Shown: one piece after another, positions 11,699-23,655 of the stretch | How positions within the stretch are numbered: position 1 is the first letter of the stretch | Layout of the letters: every line of letters starts with the position of its first letter | Assembly (NCBI GenBank): GCA_031769625.1 | Contig: JAUIMM010000202.1 | Coordinates: 7,364,001-7,428,000 of the forward strand | Length of the DNA stretch: 64,000 nucleotides | Source of the DNA: Taudactylus pleione | Lineage: Eukaryota > Chordata > Amphibia > Anura > Myobatrachidae | Reading direction: 5' to 3' | Position numbers and translations under genes: made by a program | The notes under the pieces: model-generated | The model's input: only the letters and a program-made list of their open reading frames with translations | Databases searched by the model: none | Told to the model about the DNA's origin: nothing

Positions 11699-11707
11699 TA
11701 TATAAAA
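11699..11707 (+). promoter_or_regulatory. Reference monomer M14: TATA-box-like TATATAAAA
   Basis: The sequence CCCTATATAAAATG contains a textbook TATA box. It is intact in most monomers; M8 and M12 have TATATAACA and M4 has AATATAAAA. It lies about 290 bp upstream of AATAAA. It could drive a short unspliced transcript from this monomer or a longer one spliced into the next. In AT-rich DNA a chance match is easy. Confidence 0.3.
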
Positions 11708-11751
11708 TGTTGATGTATCACTGCTATGAATTGTTATCTGCTGCATTTTAA

Positions 11752-11985
11752 CTTTATGTTTAACATTGTTATATATGTTATACACTTTTTACCTGTATGA
11801 CATAGTATAATGTGCTTATATTACCATCATGCATTATCTATATTATTTGTACATTGCCGCAGTATTATGTTTTAAGATTAAATTGTAATGTAATAGTTAT
11901 ATGTTGTTGACTTAAGCACATTTGCCTCTGTATATAGCATTGTTATGTATTATGTTAATACAATGTTATCTTTTGCAAAAAAAGA
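11752..11985 (+). other. Reference monomer M14: AT-rich tail without open frame
   Basis: About 235 bp rich in degenerate TGTTAT, TATGTTA and ATTATGT words, probably the remains of short internal repeats. I see no ORF, RNA gene or protein-binding site here. It is less constant than exon A, with many A/T changes and small indels. If a transcript starts upstream, this would be its 3' untranslated region. Confidence 0.5.
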
Positions 11986-11989
11986 GTTC

Positions 11990-12028
11990 AATAAATTAAT
12001 GTATTGTGTTTATACATTGTTGTGTTGG
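11990..12028 (+). terminator. Reference monomer M14: poly(A)-signal-like AATAAA plus GT-rich element
   Basis: AATAAA at 11990-11995 is followed within about 10-33 nt by TGTGTTT and TGTTGTGTTGG, the arrangement of a cleavage/polyadenylation site. Variants: AATAGA in M6, M10, M15, M21, M26 and M28; TATAAA in M39, M43, M51 and M56; AATAAG in M68; M2 lacks the whole region. Confidence 0.4.
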
Positions 12029-12050
12029 AGTAAAGTGTCTTGATTCCCTG

Positions 12051-12078
12051 ATTGGCTCAAAAATGGTTTAAATTTAAA
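12051..12078 (+). promoter_or_regulatory. Reference monomer M14: inverted CCAAT box and A/T palindrome
   Basis: ATTGG (12051-12055, CCAAT on the other strand) is followed 11 bp later by the 12-bp palindrome TTTAAATTTAAA (12067-12078). These lie just upstream of the next monomer's exon A and could form a weak promoter. ATTGG becomes ATTTG in M5 and M9 and ATAGG in M72. In one branch of monomers the palindrome reads GCTTAAATTTAAA. Confidence 0.25.
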
Positions 12079-12094
12079 ATGGTGTTTCATAACT

Positions 12095-12984
12095 AGCTAA
12101 ACCTTAATCTTTACAGTTTGAGGCTTTCCAAAAAGGAGAAACAGTGCAAATGCACCTGATAAAGATCCAGCGATGGCGGCAAGCGTCACGGAATGACCCT
12201 TCTTCTGACAGGTAAGTCCTACTAATGGAAGTCATCAAGCAGACACTTCCTGCCAAAATACTGTGTATGCTTTGATCATCCAGAACTTTCATCCTACTGA
12301 TCCTGGAGCTCCATGGGGTCCCACGTAGTGAACACTGTCATTCCTCTGCAAATGTCTCATGTCTCTATCTTCTCAGCAAAAGACTCCTAAGTTCCATCTT
12401 GACTGTAGACAACATCAGAAGTGGAGAAGAAGGCCAGCTATTTACCTCTTGGCATCAGGGTGGAGACCAAACAGTGGTCAAAGAAAGATTCCTTCTAAAT
12501 TGTTCTAAACTACCGCTGTATTACGATGCTTTATTACATTGTTTGGCATCATATTTACCTAATGTTATCTGCCGTAACATTTTGTCCCTATATAAAATGT
12601 TGATGTATCACTGCTATGAATTGTTATCTGCTGCATTTTAACTTTATGTTTAACATTGTTATAAATGTTATACACTTTTTACCTGTTTGACATACTATAA
12701 TGTGCTTAAATTACCATCATGCATTGTCTATATTATTTGTACATTGCCGCAGTTTTATGTTTTAAGATTAAATTGTAATGTAATAGTTATATGTTGTTGA
12801 CTTAAGCACATTTGTCTCTGTATATAGCATTGTTATGTATTATGTTAATACAATGTTATCTTTTGCAAAAATAGTGTTCAATAGATTAATGTATTGTGTT
12901 TATACATTATTGTGTTGGAGAAAAGAGTCTTGATTCCCTGATTGGCTCAAAAATAGCTTAAATTTGAAATGGTGTTTCATAACT
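12095..12984 (+). repeat. Monomer M15 (890 bp)
   Basis: Head AAACC. Donor followed by CC. TGTCTCA in place of TGACTCA. Exon B has N-C-S-K-L. Poly(A) signal AATAGA. Confidence 0.96.
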
Positions 12985-13874
12985 AGCTAAGCCTTAATCT
13001 TTACAGTTTGAGGCTTTCCAAAAAGGAGAAACAGTGCAAACGCACCTGCTAAAGATCCAGCGATGGCGGCAAACCTCACGGAATGATCCTTCTTCAGACA
13101 GGTAAGTGCTACTAATGGAAGTCATCAAGCAGACACTTCCTGCCAAAATACTGTGTATGCTTTGATCATCCAGAACTTTCATCCTACTGATCCCGGAGCT
13201 CCATGGGGTCCCACATAGTGAACACTGTCATTCCTCTGCAAATGACTCATGTCTCTATCTTCTCAGTAAAAGACTTCTAAGTTCCATCTTGACTGTAGAC
13301 AACATCAGCAGTGGAGAAGAAGGCCAGCCATTTACCTCTTGGCATCTGGGTGGAAACCAAACAGTGGTCAAAGAAAGATTCCTTCTAAATTGGTGTTCTC
13401 TACTGCTGTATTACGACACTTTATTATATTGTTTGGCATCATATTTACCTAATGTTATCTGCCGTAGCATTTTGTCCCTATATAAAATGTTGATGTATCA
13501 CTGTTATGAATTGTTATCTGCTGCATTTTAACTTTATGTTTAACATTGTTATAAATGTTATACACTTTTTACCTGTTTGACATACTATAATGTGCTTAAA
13601 TTACCATCATGCATTGTCTATATTATTTGTACATTGCCGCAGTTTTAAGTTTTAAGATTAAATTGTAATGTAATAGTTATATGTTGTTGACTTAATCATA
13701 TTTACCTCTGTATAAAGCATTGTTTTGTATTATGTTTATACAATGTTATCGTTTGGAAAAAAAAATTTCAATAAATTAATGTATTGTGTTTATACATTGT
13801 TGTGTTGGAGAAAAGGGTCTTGATTCCCTGATTGGCTCAAAAATAGCTTAAATTTAAAATGGTGTTTCATAACT
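12985..13874 (+). repeat. Monomer M16 (890 bp)
   Basis: Acceptor TCTCAG|TAAAAG. L-G-G-N variant of exon B. Tail with GTTTTAAGTTTTAAG and a long A run before AATAAA. Confidence 0.96.
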
Positions 13875-14763
13875 AGCTAAGCCTTAATCTTTACAGTTTG
13901 AGGCTTTCCAAAAAGGAGAAACAGTGCAAACGCACCTGCTAAAGATCCAGCGATGGCGGCAAACCTCACAGAATGATCCTTCTTCTAACAGGTAAGTGCT
14001 ACTAATGGACGTCATCAAGCAGACACTTCCTGCCAAAATACTGGGTATGCTTTGATTATCCTGAACATTCATCCTACTGATCCTGGAGCTCCAAGGGGTC
14101 CCACATAGTGAACACTGTCATTCCTCTGCAAATGACTCAGGTCTCTATCTTCTCAACAAAAGACTCCTTAGTTCCATCTTGACTGTAGACAAGATCAGCA
14201 GTGGAGAAGAAGGCCAGCCATTTACCTCTTGGCATCAGGGTGGAGACCAAACAGTGGTCAAAGAAAGATTCCTTCTAAATTGGTGTACTCTACCGCTGTA
14301 TTACGACACATTATTACATTGTTTGGCATCATATTTACCTAATGTTATATGCCGTAGCATTTTGTCCCTATATAAAATGTTGATGTATCACTGTTATGAA
14401 TTGTTATCTGCTGCATTTTAACTTTATGTTTAACATTGTTACATATGTTATACACTTTTCACCTGTATGACATAGTATAATGTGCTTATGTTACCATCAT
14501 GCATTATCTATATTATTTGTACATTGCCGCAGTATTATGTTTTAAGATTAAATTGTAATGTAATAGTTATATTTTGTTGACTTAAGCATATTTGCCTCTG
14601 TATAAAGCATTGTTATGTATTATGTTAATACAATGTTATCGTTTGCAAAAAAGTGTTCAATAAATTAATGTATTGTGTTTATACATTGTTGTGTTGGAGA
14701 AAAGGGTCTTGATTCCCTGATTGGCTCAAAAATGGTTTAAATTTAACATGGTGTTTCATAACT
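13875..14763 (+). repeat. Monomer M17 (889 bp)
   Basis: Second acceptor AG lost (CAAC). CCAAGGGGT replaces CCATGGGGT. Tail with GTTACATATG and TTTTCACC. Confidence 0.96.
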
Positions 14764-15650
14764 AGCTAAGCCTAATCTTTACAGTTTGAGGCTTTCCAAA
14801 AAGGAGAAACAGAGCAAACGCTTCTGCTAAAGATCCAGCGATGGCGGCAAACCTCACAGAATGATCCTTCTTCTGACAGGTAAGTGCTACTAATGGACGT
14901 CATCTAGCAGACACTTCCTGCCAAAATACTGTGTATGCTTTGATTATCCTGAACATTCATCCTACTGATCCTGGAGCTCCATAGGGTCCCACGTAGTGAA
15001 CACTGTCATTCCTCTGCAAATGACTCATGTTTCTATCTTCTCAGCAAAAGACTCCTAAGTTCCATCTTCACTGTAGACAACATCAGCAGTGGAGAAGAAG
15101 GCCAGCCATTTACCTCTTGCATCAGGGTGGAGACCAAACAGTGGTCAAAGAAAGATTCCTTCTAAATTGGTGTACTCTACCGCTCTATTACGACACTTTA
15201 TTATATTGTTTGGCATCATATTTACCTAATGTTATCTGCCGTAGCATTTTGTCCCTATATAAAATGTTGATATATCACTGTTATGAATTGTTATCTGCTG
15301 CATTTTAACTTTATGTTTAACATTGTTATATATGTTATACACTTTTTACCTGTATGACATAGTATAATGTGCTTATATTACCATCATGCATTGTCTATAT
15401 TATTTGTACATTGCCGCAGTATTATGTTTTAAGATTAAATTGTAATGTAATAGTTATATGTTGTTGACTTAAGCATATTTGCCTCTGTATAAAGCATTGT
15501 TATGTATTATGTTAATACAATGTTATCATTTGCAAAAAAGTGTTCAATAAATTAATGTATTGTGTTTATACATTGTTGTGTTGGAGAAAAGGGTCTTGAT
15601 TCCCTGATTGGCTCAAAAATGGTTTAAATTTAAAATGGTGTTTCATAACT
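14764..15650 (+). repeat. Monomer M18 (887 bp)
   Basis: First monomer with the short head CCTAATC. AGAGCAAACGCTTCTGC in exon A. A 1-nt deletion (CTCTTGCATC) frameshifts exon B near 15118. Confidence 0.96.
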
Positions 15651-16539
15651 AGCTAAGCCTTAATCTTTACAGTTTGAGGCTTTCCAAAAAGGAGAAACAG
15701 TGCAAACGCACCTGCTAAAGATCCAGCGATGGCGGCAAACCTCACAGAATGATCCTTCTTCTAACAGGTAAGTGCTACTAATGGACGTCATCAAGCAGAC
15801 ACTTCCTGCCAAAATACTGGGTATGGTTTGATCATCCTGAACTTTCATCCTACTGATCCCGGAGCTCCATGGGGTCCCACGTAGTGAACACTGTCATTCC
15901 ACTGCATATGACTCATGTCTCTATCTTCTCAGCAAAAGACTCCTAAGTTCCATCTTGACTGTAGACAACATCAGCAGTGGAGAAGAAGGCCAGCCATTTA
16001 CCTCTTGGCATCAGGGTGGAGACCAAAAAGTGGTCAAAGAAAGATTCCTTCTAAATTGGTGTACTATACCGCTGTATTACGACACTTTATTATATTGTTT
16101 GGCATCATATTTACCTAATGTTATCTGCCGTAGCATTTTGTCCCTATATAAAATGTTGATGTATCACTGTTATGAATTGTTATCTGCTGCATTTTAACTT
16201 TATGTTTAACATTGTTATCTATGTTATACACTTTTTACCTGTATGACATAGTATAATGTGCATATATTACCATCATGCATTGTCTATATTATTTGTACAT
16301 TGCAGCAGTATTATGTTTTAAGATTAAATTGTTATGTAATAGTTATATGTTGTTGACTTAAGCACATTTGCCTCTGTATATAGCATTGTTATGTATTATG
16401 TTAATACAATGTTATCGTTTACAAAAAAGTGTTCAATAAATTAATGTATTGTGTTTATACATTGTTGTGTTGGAGAAAAGGGTCTTGAATCCCTGATTGG
16501 CTCAAAAATGGTTTAAATTTAAAATGGTGTTTCATAACT
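15651..16539 (+). repeat. Monomer M19 (889 bp)
   Basis: Copy of M13 at +5,335. Confidence 0.96.
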
Positions 16540-17429
16540 AGCTAAGCCTTAATCTTTACAGTTTGAGGCTTTCCAAAAAGGAGAAACAGTGCAAACTCAC
16601 CTGCTAAAGATCCAGCGATGGCGGCAAACCTCACGGAATGATCCTTCTTGTGACAGGTAAGTGCTACTAATGGAAGTCATCAAGCAGATACTTCCTGCCA
16701 AAATACTGTGTATGCTTTGATCATCCAGAACTTTCATCCTAATGAACCTGGAGCTCCATGGGGTCCCACATAGTGAACACTGTCATTCCTCTGCAAATGA
16801 CTCATGTCTCTATCTTCTCAGCAAAAGACTCCTAAGTTCCATCTTGACTGTAGACAACATCAGCAGTGGAGAAGAAGGCCAGCCATTTACCTCTTGGCAT
16901 CAGGGTGGAGACCAAACAGTGGTCAAAGAAAGATTCCTTCTAAATTGGTGTACTCTACCGCAGTATTACGACACATTATTACATTGTTTGGCATCATATT
17001 TACCTAATGTTATCTGCCGTAGAATTTTGTCCCTATATAAAATGTTGATGTATCACTGCTATGAATTGTTATCTGCTGCATTTTAACTTTATGTTTAACA
17101 TTGTTATATATGTTATACACTTTTTACCTGTATGACATAGTATAATGTGCTTATATTACCATCATGCATTATCTATATTATTTGTACATTGCCGCAGTAT
17201 TATGTTTTAAGATTAAATTGTAATGTAAAAGTTATATGTTGTTGACTTAAGCACATTTGCCTCTGTATATAGCATTGTTATGTATTATGTTAATACAATG
17301 TTATCTTTTGCAAAAAAAGAGTTCAATAAATTAATGTATTGTGTTTATACATTGTTGTGTTGGAGTAAAGTGTCTTGATTCCCTGATTGGCTCAAAAATG
17401 GTTTAAATTTAAAATGGTGTTTCATAACT
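16540..17429 (+). repeat. Monomer M20 (890 bp)
   Basis: Copy of M14, including the extra ATG (16742). Private GTAAAAGTT near 17228. Confidence 0.96.
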
Positions 17430-18319
17430 AGCTAAACCTTAATCTTTACAGTTTGAGGCTTTCCAAAAAGGAGAAACAGTGCAAATGCACCTGATAAAGA
17501 TCCAGCGATGGCGGCAAGCGTCACGGAATGACCCTTCTTCTGACAGGTAAGTCCTACTAATGGAAGTCATCAAGCAGACACTTCCTGCCAAAATACTGTG
17601 TATGCTTTGATCATCCAGAAATTTCATCCTACTGATCCTGGAGCTCCATGGGGTCCCACGTAGTGAACACTGTCATTCCTCTGCAAATGTCTCATGTCTC
17701 TATCTTCTCAGCAAAAGACTCCTAAGTTCCATCTTGACTGTAGACAACATCAGAAGTGGAGAAGAAGGCCAGCTATTTACCTCTTGGCATCAGGGTGGAG
17801 ACCAAACAGTGGTCAAAGAAAGATTCCTTCTAAATTGTTCTAAACTACCGCTGTATTACGATGCTTTATTACATTGTTTGGCATCATATTTACCTAATGT
17901 TATCTGCCGTAACATTTTGTCCCTATATAAAATGTTGATGTATCACTGCTATGAATTGTTATCTGCTGCATTTTAACTTTATGTTTAACATTGTTATAAA
18001 TGTTATACACTTTTTACCTGTTTGACATACTATAATGTGCTTAAATTACCATCATGCATTGTCTATATTATTTGTACATTGCCGCAGTTTTATGTTTTAA
18101 GATTAAATTGTAATGTAATAGTTATATGTTGTTGACTTAAGCACATTTGTCTCTGTATATAGCATTGTTATGTATTATGTTAATACAATGTTATCTTTTG
18201 CAAAAATAGTGTTCAATAGATTAATGTATTGTGTTTATACATTATTGTGTTGGAGAAAAGAGTCTTGATTCCCTGATTGGCTCAAAAATAGCTTAAATTT
18301 GAAATGGTGTTTCATAACT
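17430..18319 (+). repeat. Monomer M21 (890 bp)
   Basis: Copy of M15 with a private C-to-A change (CCAGAAATTTC) near 17623. Confidence 0.96.
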
Positions 18320-19209
18320 AGCTAAGCCTTAATCTTTACAGTTTGAGGCTTTCCAAAAAGGAGAAACAGTGCAAACGCACCTGCTAAAGATCCAGCGATG
18401 GCGGCAAACCTCACGGAATGATCCTTCTTCAGACAGGTAAGTGCTACTAATGGAAGTCATCAAGCAGACACTTCCTGCCAAAATACTGTGTATGCTTTGA
18501 TCATCCAGAACTTTCATCCTACTGATCCCGGAGCTCCATGGGGTCCCACATAGTGAACACTGTCATTCCTCTGCAAATGACTCATGTCTCTATCTTCTCA
18601 GTAAAAGACTTCTAAGTTCCATCTTGACTGTAGACAACATCAGCAGTGGAGAAGAAGGCCAGCCATTTACCTCTTGGCATCTGGGTGGAAACCAAACAGT
18701 GGTCAAAGAAAGATTCCTTCTAAATTGGTGTTCTCTACTGCTGTATTACGACACTTTATTATATTGTTTGGCATCATATTTACCTAATGTTATCTGCCGT
18801 AGCATTTTGTCCCTATATAAAATGTTGATGTATCACTGTTATGAATTGTTATCTGCTGCATTTTAACTTTATGTTTAACATTGTTATAAATGTTATACAC
18901 TTTTTACCTGTTTGACATACTATAATGTGCTTAAATTACCATCATGCATTGTCTATATTATTTGTACATTGCCGCAGTTTTAAGTTTTAAGATTAAATTG
19001 TAATGTAATAGTTATATGTTGTTGACTTAATCATATTTACCTCTGTATAAAGCATTGTTTTGTATTATGTTTATACAATGTTATCGTTTGGAAAAAAAAA
19101 TTTCAATAAATTAATGTATTGTGTTTATACATTGTTGTGTTGGAGAAAAGGGTCTTGATTCCCTGATTGGCTCAAAAATAGCTTAAATTTAAAATGGTGT
19201 TTCATAACT
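18320..19209 (+). repeat. Monomer M22 (890 bp)
   Basis: Copy of M16; no difference noticed. Confidence 0.96.
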
Positions 19210-20098
19210 AGCTAAGCCTTAATCTTTACAGTTTGAGGCTTTCCAAAAAGGAGAAACAGTGCAAACGCACCTGCTAAAGATCCAGCGATGGCGGCAAACC
19301 TCACAGAATGATCCTTCTTCTAACAGGTAAGTGCTACTAATGGACGTCATCAAGCAGACACTTCCTGCCAAAATACTGGGTATGCTTTGATTATCCTGAA
19401 CATTCATCCTACTGATCCTGGAGCTCCAAGGGGTCCCACATAGTGAACACTGTCATTCCTCTGCAAATGACTCAGGTCTCTATCTTCTCAACAAAAGACT
19501 CCTTAGTTCCATCTTGACTGTAGACAAGATCAGCAGTGGAGAAGAAGGCCAGCCATTTACCTCTTGGCATCAGGGTGGAGACCAAACAGTGGTCAAAGAA
19601 AGATTCCTTCTAAATTGGTGTACTCTACCGCTGTATTACGACACATTATTACATTGTTTGGCATCATATTTACCTAATGTTATATGCCGTAGCATTTTGT
19701 CCCTATATAAAATGTTGATGTATCACTGTTATGAATTGTTATCTGCTGCATTTTAACTTTATGTTTAACATTGTTACATATGTTATACACTTTTCACCTG
19801 TATGACATAGTATAATGTGCTTATGTTACCATCATGCATTATCTATATTATTTGTACATTGCCGCAGTATTATGTTTTAAGATTAAATTGTAATGTAATA
19901 GTTATATGTTGTTGACTTAAGCATATTTGCCTCTGTATAAAGCATTGTTATGTATTATGTTAATACAATGTTATCGTTTGCAAAAAAGTGTTCAATAAAT
20001 TAATGTATTGTGTTTATACATTGTTGTGTTGGAGAAAAGGGTCTTGATTCCCTGATTGGCTCAAAAATGGTTTAAATTTAACATGGTGTTTCATAACT
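19210..20098 (+). repeat. Monomer M23 (889 bp)
   Basis: Copy of M17, with ATGTTGTTG in place of ATTTTGTTG near 19906. Confidence 0.96.
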
Positions 20099-20985
20099 AG
20101 CTAAGCCTAATCTTTACAGTTTGAGGCTTTCCAAAAAGGAGAAACAGAGCAAACGCTTCTGCTAAAGATCCAGCGATGGCGGCAAACCTCACAGAATGAT
20201 CCTTCTTCTGACAGGTAAGTGCTACTAATGGACGTCATCTAGCAGACACTTCCTGCCAAAATACTGTGTATGCTTTGATTATCCTGAACATTCATCCTAC
20301 TGATCCTGGAGCTCCATAGGGTCCCACGTAGTGAACACTGTCATTCCTCTGCAAATGACTCATGTTTCTATCTTCTCAGCAAAAGACTCCTAAGTTCCAT
20401 CTTCACTGTAGACAACATCAGCAGTGGAGAAGAAGGCCAGCCATTTACCTCTTGCATCAGGGTGGAGACCAAACAGTGGTCAAAGAAAGATTCCTTCTAA
20501 ATTGGTGTACTCTACCGCTCTATTACGACACTTTATTATATTGTTTGGCATCATATTTACCTAATGTTATCTGCCGTAGCATTTTGTCCCTATATAAAAT
20601 GTTGATATATCACTGTTATGAATTGTTATCTGCTGCATTTTAACTTTATGTTTAACATTGTTATATATGTTATACACTTTTTACCTGTATGACATAGTAT
20701 AATGTGCTTATATTACCATCATGCATTGTCTATATTATTTGTACATTGCCGCAGTATTATGTTTTAAGATTAAATTGTAATGTAATAGTTATATGTTGTT
20801 GACTTAAGCATATTTGCCTCTGTATAAAGCATTGTTATGTATTATGTTAATACAATGTTATCATTTGCAAAAAAGTGTTCAATAAATTAATGTATTGTGT
20901 TTATACATTGTTGTGTTGGAGAAAAGGGTCTTGATTCCCTGATTGGCTCAAAAATGGTTTAAATTTAAAATGGTGTTTCATAACT
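20099..20985 (+). repeat. Monomer M24 (887 bp)
   Basis: Copy of M18, keeping its 1-nt deletion in exon B. Confidence 0.96.
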
Positions 20986-21875
20986 AGCTAAGCCTTAATC
21001 TTTACAGTTTGAGGCTTTCCAAAAAGGAGAAACAGTGCAAACGCACCTGCTAAAGATCCAGCGATGGCGGCAAACCTCACAGAATGATCCTTCTTCTGAC
21101 AGGTAAGTGCTACTAATGGACGTCATCTAGCAGACACTTCCTGCCAAAATACTGTGTATGCTTTGATCATCCAGAACTTTCATCCTACTGATCCTGGAGC
21201 TCCATGGGGACCCACATAGTGAACACTGTCATTCCTCTGCAAATGACACAGGTCTCTATCTTCTCAACAAAAGACTCCTAAGTTCCATCTTGACTGTAGA
21301 CAAGATCAGCAGTGGAGAAGAAGGCCAGCCATTTACCTCTTGGCATCAGGGTGGAGACCAAACAGTGGTCAAAGAAAGATTCCGTCTAAATTGGTGTACT
21401 CTACCGCTGTATTACGACACATTATTACATTGTTTGGCATCATATTTACCTAATGTTATCTGCCATAGCATTTTGTCCCTATATAAAATGTTGATGTATC
21501 ACTGTTATGAATTGTTATCTGCTGCATTTTAACTTTATGTTTAACATTGTTATATAAGTTATACACTTTTTACCTGTATGACATAGTATAATGTGCTTAT
21601 ATTACCATCATGCATTGTCTATATTATTTGTACATTGCCGCAGTATTATGTTTTAAGATTAAATTGTAATGTAATAGTTATATGTTGTTGACTTAAGCAC
21701 ATTTGCCTCTGTATATAGCATTGTTATGTATTATGTTAATACAATGTTATCTTTTGCAAAAAAAGAGTTCAATAAATTAATGTATTGTGTTTATACATTG
21801 TTGTGTTGGAGTAAAGGGTCTTGATTCCCTGATTGGCTCAAAAATGGCTTAAATTTAAAATGGTGTTTCATAACT
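20986..21875 (+). repeat. Monomer M25 (890 bp)
   Basis: CATCTAGCAG variant in the intron-like segment. TGACACA. CAAC at the second acceptor. TTCCGTC in exon B (F-R). Confidence 0.96.
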
Positions 21876-22765
21876 AGCTAAACCTTAATCTTTACAGTTT
21901 GAGGCTTTCCAAAAAGGAGAAACAGTGCAAATTCACCTGATAAAGATCCAGCGATGGCGGCAAGCGTCACGGAATGACCCTTCTTCTGACAGGTAAGTCC
22001 TACTAATGGAAGTCATCAAGCAGACACTTCCTGCCAAAATACTGTGTATGCTTTGATCATCCAGAACTTTCATCCTACTGATCCTGGAGCTCCATTGGGT
22101 CCCACGTAGTGAACACTGTCATTCCTCTGCAAATGTCTCATGTCTCTATCTTCTCAGCAAAAGACTCCTAAGTTCCATCTTGACTGTAGACAACATCAGA
22201 AGTGGAGAAGAAGTCCAGCTATTTACCTCTTGGCATCAGGGTGGAGACCAAACAGTGGTCAAAGAAAGATTCCTTCTAAATTGTTCTAAACTACCGCTGT
22301 ATTACGATGCTTTATTACATTGTTTGGCATCATATTTACCTAATGTTATCTGCCGTAACATTTTGTCCCTATATAAAATGTTGATGTATCACTGCTATGA
22401 ATTGTTATCTGCTGCATTTTAACTTTATGTTTAACATTGTTATAAATGTTATACACTTTTTACCTGTTTGACATACTATAATGTGCTTAAATTACCATCA
22501 TGCATTGTCTATATTATTTGTACATTGCCGCAGTTTTATGTTTTAAGATTAAATTGTAATGTAATAGTTATATGTTGTTGACTTAAGCACATTTGTCTCT
22601 GTATATAGCATTGTTATGTATTATGTTAATACAATGTTATCTTTTGCAAAAATAGTGTTCAATAGATTAATGTATTGTGTTTATACATTATTGTGTTGGA
22701 GAAAAGAGTCTTGATTCCCTGATTGGCTCAAAAATAGCTTAAATTTGAAATGGTGTTTCATAACT
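21876..22765 (+). repeat. Monomer M26 (890 bp)
   Basis: M15-type, with private GAAGTCCAGC (G-to-V in exon B) and CCATTGGGT. Confidence 0.96.
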
Positions 22766-23655
22766 AGCTAAGCCTTAATCTTTACAGTTTGAGGCTTTCC
22801 AAAAAGGAGAAACAGTGCAAACGCACCTGCTAAAGATCCAGCGATGGCGGCAAACCTCACGGAATGATCCTTCTTCAGACAGGTAAGTGCTACTAATGGA
22901 AGTCATCAAGCAGACACTTCCTGCCAAAATACTGTGTATGCTTTGATCATCCAGAACTTTCATCCTACTGATCCCGGAGCTCCATGGGGTCCCACATAGT
23001 GGACACTGTCATTCCTCTGCAAATGACTCATGTCTCTATCTTCTCAGTAAAAGACTTCTAAGTTCCATCTTGACTGTAGACAACATCAGCAGTGGAGAAG
23101 AAGGCCAGCCATTTACCTCTTGGCATCTGGGTGGAAACCAAACAGTGGTCAAAGAAAGATTCCTTCTAAATTGGTGTTCTCTACTGCTGTATTACGACAC
23201 TTTATTATATTGTTTGGCATCATATTTACCTAATGTTATCTGCCGTAGCATTTTGTCCCTATATAAAATGTTGATGTATCACTGTTATGAATTGTTATCT
23301 GCTGCATTTTAACTTTATGTTTAACATTGTTATATATGTTATACACTTTTTACCTGTATGACATAGTATAATGTGCTTATATTACCATCATGCATTATCT
23401 ATATTATTTGTACATTGCCGCAGTATTATGTTTTAAGATTAAATTGTAATGTAATAGTTATATGTTGTTGACTTAAGCACATTTGCCTCTGTATATAGCA
23501 TTGTTATGTATTATGTTAATACAATGTTATCTTTTGCAAAAAAAGAGTTCAATAAATTAATGTATTGTGTTTATACATTGTTGTGTTGGAGTAAAGGGTC
23601 TTGATTCCCTGATTGGCTCAAAAATGGCTTAAATTTAAAATGGTGTTTCATAACT
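22766..23655 (+). repeat. Monomer M27 (890 bp), mosaic
   Basis: The front is M16-type (CAGT, L-G-G-N). The tail is M14/M25-type (GTTATATATG, GAGTAAAGGG). Confidence 0.96.

Larger units (their letters stand above)
11227..11751 (+). other. Reference monomer M14: inferred spliced open frame (exon A + exon B, 119 codons)
   Basis: Joining 11227-11321 to 11487-11751 gives one frame that starts right after the first acceptor and ends at TAA. The junction codon is AG|C (Ser), followed by K-R-L-L-S-S-I. The C-terminal half is hydrophobic and Cys/Tyr/Leu-rich (for example L-L-N-W-C-T-L-P) and resembles no family I know. The first Met in frame comes only about 15 codons before the stop, so translation would need an upstream exon. 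Against coding: several monomers carry stops or frameshifts, and most differences between monomers change the amino acid. M14 and M20 also have an unspliced ATG version (11407-11751, 114 aa), created by a CTG-to-ATG change. Best read as a repeat-embedded open frame. Confidence 0.2.
11205..12094 (+). repeat. Monomer M14 (890 bp), reference monomer
   Basis: All signals are intact. CTAATGAAC replaces CTACTGATC and creates the ATG at 11407, giving a 114-codon unspliced ORF to 11751. Confidence 0.96.
10284..15618 (+). repeat. Six-monomer block, copy 1 (period 5,335)
   Basis: M13-M18 match M19-M24 at +5,335, including length idiosyncrasies (889, 890, 890, 890, 889, 887). I noticed only a handful of differences, for example ATTTTGTTGA versus ATGTTGTTGA near 14571/19906. 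Similarity begins at 10284, just after AAAATAGCTT versus AAAATGGTTT. Confidence 0.93.
15619..21097 (+). repeat. Six-monomer block, copy 2 (period 5,335)
   Basis: M19-M24 plus the first ~110 bp of M25. Similarity to copy 1 ends at 21098 (CTGACAGG versus CTAACAGG at 15763). Private changes include GTAAAAGTT near 17228 and AAATTTCAT near 17623. Confidence 0.93.
17412..21750 (+). repeat. Five-monomer segment, copy 1 (offset 6,226)
   Basis: M21-M25 recur as M28-M32 at +6,226, and at +6,225 after a 1-nt loss in M30. They share the GTAAGTCC donor variant, AATAGA, the L-G-G-N variant, the 1-nt deletion in M24/M31 and the TGACACA of M25/M32. This segment overlaps the second 5,335-bp copy, so the duplications are layered. 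Confidence 0.88.

Noticed and set aside
11699..11990. A short stand-alone gene from TATA box to AATAAA within one monomer
   Set aside because: The ~290 bp between them has no open frame and no structured-RNA pattern that I can see; the TATA match alone is weak in AT-rich DNA.
12030..12055. tRNA-like B box in GGTCTTGATTCCC (Pol III promoter, SINE-like origin)
   Set aside because: Only a partial match to GGTTCGANTCC, with the central C changed and spacing off. No A box at the right distance and no cloverleaf.
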